From SUG1106 sp964651095 (GTDB lineage Bacteria > Bacillota > Clostridia > Peptostreptococcales > Anaerovoracaceae), in NCBI GenBank assembly GCA_964651095.1, contig CAZYWO010000048.1:1-13503 (forward strand): 13,503 nt of DNA, read 5' to 3'. The notes beneath the pieces were generated by a model. The model had not been told where the DNA came from and made no database searches. It was given only the letters and a program-made list of their open reading frames with translations. This document shows, piece after piece, positions 1-7,230 of the stretch (position 1 is its first letter; every line of letters starts with the position of its first letter). A program made the translations under genes and the position numbers.

Positions 1-40
1 CAAACAGGTCTTAAAGGTATAGCCGGAAATGAGTTCTCAC

Positions 41-70
41 TTTACAATTCTTTGCTGCATAAAATGATAT
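41..70 (+). promoter_or_regulatory. possible sigma-A promoter for the amidase gene
   Basis: TTTACA at 41-46 is followed after 18 bp by TGATAT at 65-70, or after 17 bp by ATGATA at 64-69. The -35 matches the consensus well and the -10 only moderately. Transcription would begin about 25-30 nt before the amidase ATG. Nothing else in the first 91 bases is recognisable, and the gene left of the window is not visible. This is inference from spacing and sequence only. Confidence 0.35.
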
Positions 71-105
71 TATTGTAATGAATTAATTTAATTGGAGGTG
101 TTTAA

Positions 106-648
106 ATGGCTGCAATTTACCTTAGCCCCTCGACACAAGAGTATAATGAATTTATTACCGGAGGAAGTGAGGAATATTATACTAATCTTATTGCAGATGC
201 AATGGTTCCCTATCTTAGAGCCAGCGGCATTGATTTTACTAGAAATAATCCGGGTGGTACAGTCCTTGATTCCATAGCCGGATCAAATGCGGGAAATTAC
301 GATTTTCATCTGGCGATTCACACCAATGCTGCTCCTGAAAATCTTTCCGGCATGATTCAAGGACCTAATGTCTACTATTACAGAGATAGCGCCCGCAGCC
401 GAGCAGCAGCGGAAATTTTCGCCAACAACTTAAAGCTCATTTATCCTCAGCCTGAACTTGTAAAAGCCATCCCTACCACAACATTAATAGAGCTGAGCCG
501 TACATCCGCTCCGGCTGTCTTAGTCGAAGTTGCCTATCACGATAATTGGGAGGATGCTAACTGGATTATTTCCAACATAGAACCGATTGCAGAAAATCTG
601 GCGCTCTCCACTGCCGATGTTTTAGGCGTGCCGTTTGTAGAACCTTAA
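106..648 (+). CDS. N-acetylmuramoyl-L-alanine amidase-like protein (Amidase_3 fold), cytoplasmic form
   Basis: The 180-residue protein resembles the MurNAc-L-alanine amidase (Amidase_3) family, zinc enzymes that cut the bond between muramic acid and the stem peptide of peptidoglycan. Visible landmarks are LAIHTNA at 69-75 (compare the family's SxHxN motif, zinc ligand His72), Glu22/Glu23 before a helix (second ligand region), and VLVEVAYHDNWEDANWI at 138-154, which carries the likely catalytic Glu141 in the family's VLVExxF-SN-DA context. The usual first motif with GHGG is replaced by YLSPSTQ at 5-11, so one expected zinc ligand is absent. There is no signal peptide and no SH3b, SPOR or LysM domain; the protein is a bare catalytic domain, as in some phage lysins and clostridial paralogues. 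The start is fixed by GGAGGTG at 94-100, five nt before the ATG. It is a single gene convergent with the next one. Fold assignment is fairly firm; activity and role (lysin, cortex or wall turnover) are inferred. Confidence 0.8.
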   Translation: MAAIYLSPSTQEYNEFITGGSEEYYTNLIADAMVPYLRASGIDFTRNNPGGTVLDSIAGSNAGNYDFHLAIHTNAAPENLSGMIQGPNVYYYRDSARSRAAAEIFANNLKLIYPQPELVKAIPTTTLIELSRTSAPAVLVEVAYHDNWEDANWIISNIEPIAENLALSTADVLGVPFVEP

Positions 649-723
649 TGCCCGAAGTCTGTCCCATTAATGTAAATAGTCATATGTTTTCCCCTTAATT
701 GGACAAAAAGTACCAACATTTAA

Positions 724-767
724 ACAGGCAAAAATCATAAATCCCATGATTTTTGCCTGTATTTTAA
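724..767. terminator. hairpin terminator between convergent genes
   Basis: A perfect 15-bp inverted repeat (724-738 with 746-760, 7-nt loop) is followed on the plus strand by ATTTTAA. It lies 75 nt after the amidase stop and 105 nt after the COG2426 stop on the other strand. On the minus strand the hairpin is followed by TTTAAATG, a weaker T run, so it may serve both converging genes. The stem itself is symmetric, so the direction is judged from the T tracts. Confidence 0.8.
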
Positions 768-865
768 GTCATATTTAAATATAGTTATAATTATACGCAG
801 CAATGTTACTGCTATATATGATATATGGCAAGGGTTACATCTAAATGCAAACCTCTTTGCCCTGT

Positions 866-1342
866 TTATACTAACACGCTTATGCCATATGTAGCTACAG
901 TGACAATCAATCCGGCAACTACTACGCCCACAGCAATAGCGGGAAACGCCCTTTTAAGCTGCATATCCAGCATTGCCGCTACAAGAGCCCCTGTCCATGC
1001 GCCGGTTCCGGGTAACGGAACCGCTACTAAAATCATCAAACCCCAAAATTCGTATTTAAGCACTTGAGCCTTTCTGGCATTAGCCTTTTGCTCCATACGT
1101 TTCACAATATTTCCAAGTCTAATGCTCTTTGACTGCATCCATTTGAAGATTTTACGAATAAAGATAATTATAAACGGTACAGGAACTAAGTTCCCAATGA
1201 TCGCTGTAATCAATGCCACTCTAATATCCAGACCTGCCACTGCGGCTGCCGGAATAGCTCCGCGAAGTTCAATCACAGGTACCATCGAAATTAAAAATGT
1301 CATTAAAATATTGCCCCAAGTTGTGCCCCAAAGTGACAGCAT
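866..1342 (-). CDS. small integral membrane protein, COG2426 / putative small multidrug export family
   Basis: The 158-residue, strongly hydrophobic protein matches the COG2426 family annotated as 'putative small multi-drug export protein' (Pfam Sm_multidrug_ex). Signatures are PVIELRGAIP at 22-31 and PLPGTGAWTG at 109-118, which look like paired re-entrant or helix-break motifs in the two halves. Membrane segments are likely near 10-25, 42-63, 99-125 and 134-156, with a basic, probably cytoplasmic loop at 64-98. The transport substrate is not established for the family, and export of drugs is an annotation rather than a demonstrated role. The reading frame runs upstream to 1423, but GGAGG at 1351-1355 lies eight nt before the ATG at 1342, and the upstream extension (MIMIFTNRQRLHYQ...) looks non-coding, so I place the start at 1342. 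It lies 176 nt downstream of ppdK on the same strand; whether it shares that transcript is unclear. Confidence 0.82.
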   Translation of the reverse strand: MLSLWGTTWGNILMTFLISMVPVIELRGAIPAAAVAGLDIRVALITAIIGNLVPVPFIIIFIRKIFKWMQSKSIRLGNIVKRMEQKANARKAQVLKYEFWGLMILVAVPLPGTGAWTGALVAAMLDMQLKRAFPAIAVGVVVAGLIVTVATYGISVLV

Positions 1343-1460
1343 CTCAAAATCCTCCATAATATATATGCAAACACGGCAGTCTTGGTAATGAAGGCGCTGC
1401 CGGTTTGTGAAAATCATAATCATCGGTTAGATTGATTTATTTTTAAGTTTATTGCCAGAA

Positions 1461-1494
1461 GTGCGGCCTTGCAAGAATCTGCATAGAACCGCAC
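1461..1494 (-). terminator. hairpin after ppdK, possible weak terminator
   Basis: Read on the minus strand, GTGCGG (1489-1494) pairs with CCGCAC (1461-1466). Two further G-U pairs are possible, as is an inner TGCA/TGCA helix within the loop. It starts 24 nt after the ppdK stop. The following minus-strand sequence (TTCTGGCAATAAAC) is not U-rich, so this may be a weak terminator, an mRNA 3'-end stabiliser, or nothing. No better terminator is visible between ppdK and the COG2426 gene. Confidence 0.3.
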
Positions 1495-1518
1495 CATTTC
1501 ATTTTATTTTATATTAAT

Positions 1519-4173
1519 TTATAAATCAACTTTACTTTCATTGTAAACTGCCGATTGAGCAGCCGACAACCTTGCAACAGGTACCCTGAATGGAGAACAC
1601 GATACGTAGTTCATGCCCAAGTTGTGGCAAAACTCAATTGTTCGCGGGTCTCCGCCATGTTCCCCGCAAATTCCCAGCTTTAAACGAGGCTTCACATGCT
1701 TGCCTAAAGTTACTGCCATTTCAATCAGCTTGGCAACGCCTCCCATATCCAAAGAACGGAAAGGATCCTCATCCATTATACCATTTTGAATATACGATCT
1801 TATAAGTTTGGCAGTGTCATCTCGTGAAAAGCCAAAAGTCATTTGGGTTAAATCATTGGTTCCAAAAGAGAAAAACTCTGCTTCCATAGCAATTTCATCT
1901 GCTGTCAGCGCAGCACGAGGAGTTTCAATCATTGTACCCACTTGATATGTCATGTCTATTCCGGATTTTTCAATGCACCTGCCGGCAGCCTCAACAACCA
2001 TTCGTTTCACGGCAGCCAGTTCCGCCGCCGATCCTACAAGCGGTATCATTATTTCAGGAACAATTTCCACATTATCTTCTTTTTTAACCTCTATTGCTGC
2101 CTCTATAATTGCTTCCGTCTGCATTACGGCTATTTCAGGAGCCATGATTGCAAGACGACAACCTCTTTTTCCAAGCATAGGATTAATTTCTCTAAGTTCT
2201 GCAACCTTGGCTGAGAGTTTTCTGTATGAAACATCCATAAGCGCTGCCAGTTCACGTATATCTTCCTTGTTTTGCGGTAAGAATTCGTGAAGCGGCGGAT
2301 CCAGCAATCTTATTGTGACAGGGCGTTCTCCCATTACCTTGTATATCGCTTTGAAATCGCCTTTCTGAAAAGGTCTCAGAACCTCAAGGGCAGCAATCTT
2401 TTCTTCCGTCGTTTCGGCAAGAATCATTCTTCTTATGGCAGGTATCCTTTCATCTTCAAAGAACATGTGCTCAGTCCTGCAAAGTCCAATGCCGTCCGCA
2501 CCAAATTCAAGGGCTTGAGCAGCATCTCTTGGATTATCTGCATTGGCTCTTATCTTTAATTCCCGAATGTCGTCAGCCCAAGCCATAAGTTTGGCAAAGT
2601 CATCTGAGACCTGAGGAGCCACAGTTTTAAGCACGCCTTCATATATAAAACCGGTACTTCCGTCGATTGAAATATATGCGCACTCATGGAATATTTCTCC
2701 GTCATCTGTATAGAGAGTTTTTTCTTCTTCATTTACGGTTATATGACCGCAGCCTGCCACACAGCATTTTCCCATTCCTCTGGCAACGACTGCCGCGTGG
2801 GAAGTCATACCTCCCCTTGCAGTTAAAATGCCCTCGGCGGCTACCATGCCAGCCAAATCTTCAGGCGAAGTTTCTTCTCTTACGAGTAAAACCTTCTTGC
2901 CTTTTTCGGCAGCGGCAGCAGCATCTTCTGCGGTGAAAAAAATTTTACCGCAGGCAGCCCCCGGAGAAGCCGGCAGCCCTTGTGCTATAGTTTTAGCGGC
3001 GGAAATGCTTTCATCGTCGAATGTAGGGTGAAGAAGCTGATTAATCTGATCAGGTTCAACTCTGGTTATCGCCGTTTTTTTATCTATTAAACCTTCTTCA
3101 ACCATATCTACGGCAATCTTAACGGCAGCCTGCGCCGTGCGTTTGCCGTTTCTGGTCTGAAGCATGTACAATTTATTTTTTTCAATTGTAAACTCCATAT
3201 CCTGAACATCTTTAAAATGCCTTTCAAGGAGTTCTGCAATTTTAGCAAGTTCTTTATAAGCGTCAGGAAAGCAGATCGCCATCGTATCTATGTGCAGCGG
3301 AGTGCGTACACCGGCAACCACATCTTCCCCTTGAGCGTTTGTAAGAAATTCGCCAAAGATTTCTTTTTCACCTGTAGCAGGATTCCTTGTAAAAGCAACT
3401 CCCGTGCCGGACATTTCACCCATATTCCCGAATACCATAGCCTGAACGTTTACAGCAGTTCCAAGACTATCGGGAATTCTGTTAAGTTTCCTATAAAGTT
3501 TGGCTCTGTCGTTATTCCACGACCTAAAAATAGCCTTGACTGCGGTTAAAAGCTGTTCTTTAGGTTCCTGCGGAAAATCTGTTCCCACAGCCGACTTTAT
3601 GATTTCCTTATACTTTTGAACTATTTCTTCCAGCTCCTGCCAAGTCAGATCTGCATCTGTCAGCTCCACATCAAGCTCCGCTTGCTTGGCTTCCTTTTGA
3701 CCGTCAAAAATCCTATCAAAATCACCTTTTGGAATTTCATAAACCACATCGCCGAACATTTGAATGAATCTGCGATAGCTGTCCATTGCAAATCTTCTGT
3801 CACCTGTCTGTTCTGCCAGTCCTTCCACGCTATCGTCGTTAAGGCCTAGATTTAAGACGGTGTCCAGCATACCCGGCATGGAAACCGGCGAACCTGAACG
3901 AACGGAAACTAAAAGAGGATTTACTTTTGAGCCAAACACCTTGCCAGTTACGTTTTCAAGTTCTACTATTTTATCGTAAATTGCATCCGTAATTTCTGCC
4001 GACAACGTACTGTTTTCTTCATAATATCTATTGCAGACTTCTGTAGAAATGGTAAAACCAAAAGGAACGGGGAGACCTATTTTGGTCATCTCCGCCAGAT
4101 TCGCCCCCTTGCTTCCAAGAACATCCTTCATTTCTTTGGAACCTTCGTTAAAGGAGTAAACGAATTTATTCAT
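1519..4173 (-). CDS. ppdK: pyruvate, phosphate dikinase
   Basis: The 884-residue protein is a full-length PPDK, which interconverts pyruvate + ATP + Pi and phosphoenolpyruvate + AMP + PPi in the cytoplasm. In anaerobes it serves glycolysis (PPi-linked ATP gain) or gluconeogenesis. The N-terminal nucleotide-binding domain opens with YSFNEGSKEMKDVLGSKGAN and covers about 1-340. The swivelling phosphohistidine domain (about 390-510) holds GGMTSHAAVVARG with phospho-acceptor His459. The C-terminal TIM barrel binding PEP/pyruvate carries CRTEHMFF at 565-572, SFGTNDLTQMTFGFSRDD at 769-786 and catalytic Cys836 in GICGEHGGDP. Thr457, two residues before the His, is the residue that bifunctional DUF299 regulators phosphorylate in other PPDKs; no such regulator gene is beside it here. 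Only 11 nt separate it from glyQS, and its GAGGT Shine-Dalgarno (4179-4183) lies in that gap, so it is probably cotranscribed with and coupled to glyQS. Identity is secure. Confidence 0.98.
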   Translation of the reverse strand: MNKFVYSFNEGSKEMKDVLGSKGANLAEMTKIGLPVPFGFTISTEVCNRYYEENSTLSAEITDAIYDKIVELENVTGKVFGSKVNPLLVSVRSGSPVSMPGMLDTVLNLGLNDDSVEGLAEQTGDRRFAMDSYRRFIQMFGDVVYEIPKGDFDRIFDGQKEAKQAELDVELTDADLTWQELEEIVQKYKEIIKSAVGTDFPQEPKEQLLTAVKAIFRSWNNDRAKLYRKLNRIPDSLGTAVNVQAMVFGNMGEMSGTGVAFTRNPATGEKEIFGEFLTNAQGEDVVAGVRTPLHIDTMAICFPDAYKELAKIAELLERHFKDVQDMEFTIEKNKLYMLQTRNGKRTAQAAVKIAVDMVEEGLIDKKTAITRVEPDQINQLLHPTFDDESISAAKTIAQGLPASPGAACGKIFFTAEDAAAAAEKGKKVLLVREETSPEDLAGMVAAEGILTARGGMTSHAAVVARGMGKCCVAGCGHITVNEEEKTLYTDDGEIFHECAYISIDGSTGFIYEGVLKTVAPQVSDDFAKLMAWADDIRELKIRANADNPRDAAQALEFGADGIGLCRTEHMFFEDERIPAIRRMILAETTEEKIAALEVLRPFQKGDFKAIYKVMGERPVTIRLLDPPLHEFLPQNKEDIRELAALMDVSYRKLSAKVAELREINPMLGKRGCRLAIMAPEIAVMQTEAIIEAAIEVKKEDNVEIVPEIMIPLVGSAAELAAVKRMVVEAAGRCIEKSGIDMTYQVGTMIETPRAALTADEIAMEAEFFSFGTNDLTQMTFGFSRDDTAKLIRSYIQNGIMDEDPFRSLDMGGVAKLIEMAVTLGKHVKPRLKLGICGEHGGDPRTIEFCHNLGMNYVSCSPFRVPVARLSAAQSAVYNESKVDL

Positions 4174-4184
4174 AATTTACCTCA

Positions 4185-5588
4185 TTAAAATGATAATCTT
4201 TCCTCGATATATGCGCGCACCTCGCTTACCGGAATTCTTACCTGCTCCATGGTATCCCTGTCGCGTACCGTTACACAGCCGTCGGTTTCAGTATCGAAGT
4301 CTACGCAGATACAGAATGGGGTGCCGATTTCATCTTCTCTTCTGTATCTCTTACCGATTGATCCTGAAGCATCGTAGTCAACCATAAAATATTTGGAAAG
4401 TTCTTCATGGATTGGCTCTGCAACGACGGATAATTTCTTGGCAAGAGGAAGTACCGCTGCTTTGAACGGAGCCAAAGCCGGATGGAATTTCATCACTACT
4501 CTTGTATCTTCCTTTCCGTTTGCATCGGTTAATACTTCTTCGTTATACGCATCTACCAGAAACGCCAAAGCAACACGGTCAGCTCCCAATGACGGTTCGA
4601 TTACATAAGGTATATACTTTTCTCCTGTTTCAGAATCAACATAACTTAAATCCTGACCGGAAGTATTTATATGCTGGGTTAAGTCAAAATTAGTTCTGTC
4701 TGCGATGCCCCATAATTCGCCCCATCCAAACGGGAATAGATATTCAATATCCGTAGTTGCATTGCTGTAGTGAGAAAGTTCTTCCTTCTCGTGGTCGCGA
4801 GTTCTGATATTGTCTACATTCATGTTTAAACTCTTAAGGAAGTTTACACAGTATTCTTTCCAATATGCAAACCATTCCAAATCCGTTCCCGGTTTGCAGA
4901 AAAATTCAAGCTCCATCTGCTCAAATTCTCTGGTTCTGAAAGTAAAGTTGCCCGGAGTGATTTCGTTTCTGAAAGATTTGCCTATCTGGGCAATTCCGAA
5001 AGGTACTTTCTTTCTTGCCGTTCTCTGAACGTTTCTGAAGTTTACGAAAATTCCCTGAGCAGTTTCGGGTCTTAAATAGATCTCCGCTTTGGAATCCTCG
5101 GTTACGCCCTGAAAAGTTTTAAACATCAGGTTGAACTGTCTGATTCCTGTAAAGTCGGTTTTACCACATTCAGGGCACTGAACATTGTTTTCGGAGATAT
5201 AGTTTTCCAGTTTTTCGTTTGACCAACCGTCCACTACAACTCCTTCAATGCCTTTTTCCTTATGATAATCTTCGATTAACTTGTCTGCTCTGAATCTTGC
5301 CTTGCAGGACTTACAATCAATCAATGGATCTGCGAATCCGCCCACGTGGCCTGATGCAACCCAAGTCTTAGGGTTCATAAGAATTGCAGAGTCAAGCCCT
5401 ACGTTTAGTTTAGACTCCTGTACAAACTTTCTCCACCACGCTTTTTTTACATTGTTTTTAAATTCAACTCCAAGGGGACCGTAATCCCATGTATTTGCCA
5501 ATCCGCCGTATATTTCCGAGCCCGGAAAAACGAATCCTCTGTTTTTCGCAAGGGCTACAATCTTTTCCATCGTTACTGCTCTGTCCAT
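4185..5588 (-). CDS. glyQS: glycyl-tRNA synthetase, single-chain dimeric (class IIa) type
   Basis: The 467-residue enzyme attaches glycine to tRNA-Gly. It is the alpha2-type GlyRS, one polypeptide rather than separate glyQ and glyS subunits. The N-terminus MEKIVALAKNRGFVFPGSE...GGLANTWDYGP is diagnostic. Class II motif 2 is at about 206-230 (FRNEITPGNFTFRTREFEQ) and motif 3 at 331-344 (EPSLGADRVALAFL). Two CxxC pairs, Cys92/Cys95 and Cys138/Cys141, form the insertion seen in this type, possibly a zinc site. The C-terminal anticodon-binding domain spans about 365-460. The ATG at 5588 is preceded by AGGAAGG (5601-5607) with a rather long 12-nt spacing. Met7 (5570) matches the common family start but has no Shine-Dalgarno, so the upstream ATG is preferred with modest certainty. 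The 56-nt gap upstream is too short for a T-box leader, so expression must come from the upstream operon. Confidence 0.97.
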   Translation of the reverse strand: MDRAVTMEKIVALAKNRGFVFPGSEIYGGLANTWDYGPLGVEFKNNVKKAWWRKFVQESKLNVGLDSAILMNPKTWVASGHVGGFADPLIDCKSCKARFRADKLIEDYHKEKGIEGVVVDGWSNEKLENYISENNVQCPECGKTDFTGIRQFNLMFKTFQGVTEDSKAEIYLRPETAQGIFVNFRNVQRTARKKVPFGIAQIGKSFRNEITPGNFTFRTREFEQMELEFFCKPGTDLEWFAYWKEYCVNFLKSLNMNVDNIRTRDHEKEELSHYSNATTDIEYLFPFGWGELWGIADRTNFDLTQHINTSGQDLSYVDSETGEKYIPYVIEPSLGADRVALAFLVDAYNEEVLTDANGKEDTRVVMKFHPALAPFKAAVLPLAKKLSVVAEPIHEELSKYFMVDYDASGSIGKRYRREDEIGTPFCICVDFDTETDGCVTVRDRDTMEQVRIPVSEVRAYIEERLSF

Positions 5589-5644
5589 TTTTAAAATTAT
5601 CCTTCCTGTCTCTTTTATATTTGTCTTAGAATTTTAAGTCGATT

Positions 5645-6394
5645 CTATTTTTCTTCAGGTTCTTCACACTTGGATTCACATTCTTCTTCGCGCTTAGATT
5701 CAGATGCTTCTCCTCTTTCAACTACAGTCTTTGCTGCCTCTTCAATTCCTTCAAAAATGTCCTCAAAAGCATCTTCAATATCGTCGCGGGCATCCTCGCC
5801 TTTGTTCTTCAATTCTTCGATTTTTTCTGCTGCTGCATCTTTAATATTGTTGTAAGCTTCCGTACTCTTTTTTACAACATCGTCAATGACGCCGGGAGCC
5901 TTTTCCTTAACCTCGTTAACTACAACAGTTCCTTTTGCCACAACCTCATCGAAAACTACAGAACCCTTTTCTCTAACGTCGCTTGCAACACCTTCCGCCT
6001 TTTCACTGATATCAATAATCTTACCTTCGTCAGTAGTCAGCTCGATTTTACATTTAAATCCAAAAGCTGCGATTGCAGCGGCAACTACGCCCCAAGGAGC
6101 CACTAAAGTGCCTACAATACCAACATTCACCGGAATATTGACAATTGTGTCATCATCCTTCTTAATTGAAATTTTAGAGATATTGCCTTTCTTAACGAGT
6201 TTTTTAATCTTTTCGATCGTATCTGAAGCAATTTCGTTTGCTCTGTTAGGTTTCTTAACGTCAACAGTTTCTTCAATAGCGATTATAGCATCTACAACGC
6301 TGCCTTCTGCCGCCTCTAAAGCTTCCTTTGCTTCTTTATAAGATACGCCTGTTCTGTCTTTGACTAATTCAATTTTTTCCAATGTGATTTCCAT
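5645..6394 (-). CDS. UBA-like / DUF4342 protein with 11-residue repeat tail
   Basis: The 249-residue protein has three visible parts. Residues 6-42 (KIELVKDRTGVSYKEAKEAL...DAIIAIEE) look like a UBA/NAC-type three-helix domain, as in EF-Ts and other prokaryotic UBA-like proteins. Residues about 70-120 match DUF4342: a short beta-rich stretch (ISKISIKKDDDTIVNIPVN) then a hydrophobic segment VGIVGTLVAPWGVVAAAIAAFGF at about 91-113 that could touch or cross a membrane. Residues 134-220 are charged, helical, 11-residue repeats with Lys recurring at 143, 154, 165, 176 and 198. The end is highly acidic (EEECESKCEEPEEK) with two Cys. The function of DUF4342 is unknown; role in ribosome, chaperone or membrane contacts would be speculation. 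GGAGGT (6401-6406) sits six nt before the ATG. It lies between recO (40 nt upstream) and glyQS (56 nt downstream) in one train. Confidence 0.85.
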   Translation of the reverse strand: MEITLEKIELVKDRTGVSYKEAKEALEAAEGSVVDAIIAIEETVDVKKPNRANEIASDTIEKIKKLVKKGNISKISIKKDDDTIVNIPVNVGIVGTLVAPWGVVAAAIAAFGFKCKIELTTDEGKIIDISEKAEGVASDVREKGSVVFDEVVAKGTVVVNEVKEKAPGVIDDVVKKSTEAYNNIKDAAAEKIEELKNKGEDARDDIEDAFEDIFEGIEEAAKTVVERGEASESKREEECESKCEEPEEK

Positions 6395-6411
6395 TTTAAT
6401 ACCTCCTGCCT

Positions 6412-6426
6412 GCGGAGCCTCTCCGC
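6412..6426 (-). other. small GC hairpin just upstream of the DUF4342 gene's Shine-Dalgarno
   Basis: On the minus strand GCGGAG, AGG and CTCCGC form a six-bp stem with a three-nt loop, between the recO stop and the AGGAGGT site of the next gene (6401-6407). No T run follows on the minus strand, so it is not a typical terminator. The CTCC of its 3' arm could alternatively pair with GGAG of the Shine-Dalgarno site. Function is unproven; it may be a processing or translation-tuning hairpin. Confidence 0.35.
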
Positions 6427-6434
6427 TTTATAAA

Positions 6435-7190
6435 TTACTCAAAAGAAAAGTCTTCGCTTTTCAATTTTCCCACATCTAAATGATATGCCATATAACTTTT
6501 TAATATAGCCTTGAGTTTTTTCAGAATTTCCTCGTCAAGCGCCAGTTTTTCAAATGAAGTAAAAGGTTCTTTCTGAAAATACTTTAATATATTAACTATA
6601 CCAAAATTTGTGTCATAAATCAACGGTTCATTGCTTTGTTCTTTAACAATACTTTCAGCACACTCAGGGCAAATCATGCCCCCTTCCTCAACGCTGAAAA
6701 ACCTCTGTGGATTTTCTTTGCCGCACAGGCTGCACTCTTTTATATTGGGCATGGTGCCGAGAATATCCAGCACTTTAACCATATATGCCATCGCCAAAGT
6801 ATCATGCTTCTTTTCCCTTTTTTCCAGCGCATCAAGAAAATCCAGCAGCAGATTAAACATTCTGGGCTGGGGCAAATCCTCCGCAGCCAACTTTTCGGTC
6901 AATTCCAAAATATACGAAGCTATCATATATTTGTCTAGGTCTTCTCCCAAGCTGTAATAGCTCCTTATAACCTGACCGTTGTTCAGATTGTAACTTTCTC
7001 TGCCTTTAAACAGCTCGTACCGCCCATAGGTGAAAGGTCTCACCGCCAAAGCCGATTTATTTTTGCCGCCTTCGGTGATATTAGAGCCTACGCTGATCTT
7101 CCCAAACTTTTTAGAAAAAAGCAGAATCATTCGTCTGCCGTTCAGAGTTTTTACCTGTCTGAAAACGATTGCTTCCGTATCAGTAATCAC
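6435..7190 (-). CDS. recO: DNA repair protein RecO
   Basis: The 251-residue protein is RecO, which works with RecR (and RecF) to load RecA onto SSB-coated single-stranded DNA in recombinational repair. The N-terminal OB fold spans about 1-80 (ITDTEAIVFRQVKTLNGRRMILLFSKKFGKIS...). The middle is helical, and a four-cysteine zinc knuckle is seen at Cys153/Cys156 (CSLC) and Cys174/Cys177 (CPEC), as in Gram-positive RecO. Length is normal. The start codon is GTG at 7188-7190, supported by AAGGAGG (7197-7203) six nt upstream; no ATG is available near it. It follows era by 40 nt, the usual era-recO order. Confidence 0.95.
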   Translation of the reverse strand: MITDTEAIVFRQVKTLNGRRMILLFSKKFGKISVGSNITEGGKNKSALAVRPFTYGRYELFKGRESYNLNNGQVIRSYYSLGEDLDKYMIASYILELTEKLAAEDLPQPRMFNLLLDFLDALEKREKKHDTLAMAYMVKVLDILGTMPNIKECSLCGKENPQRFFSVEEGGMICPECAESIVKEQSNEPLIYDTNFGIVNILKYFQKEPFTSFEKLALDEEILKKLKAILKSYMAYHLDVGKLKSEDFSFE

Positions 7191-7230
7191 CTGCCGCCTC
7201 CTTAATCATTTTCTCTTTCTTCCCGCTATA

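Noticed and set aside
1375..1403. CGGCAG/CTGCCG inverted repeat upstream of the COG2426 gene as a regulatory hairpin
   Set aside because: Six-bp stem with a 17-nt loop and no adjacent T run or overlap with the ribosome binding site; too weak to call.
1343..1423. 27-residue N-terminal extension of the COG2426 protein
   Set aside because: The first ATG in frame has no Shine-Dalgarno, while GGAGG stands eight nt before the ATG at 1342, and the extension does not look like family sequence.
5589..5644. T-box riboswitch before glyQS
   Set aside because: Only 56 nt separate it from the preceding gene, far too short for a T-box leader, and no specifier or antiterminator motif is seen.
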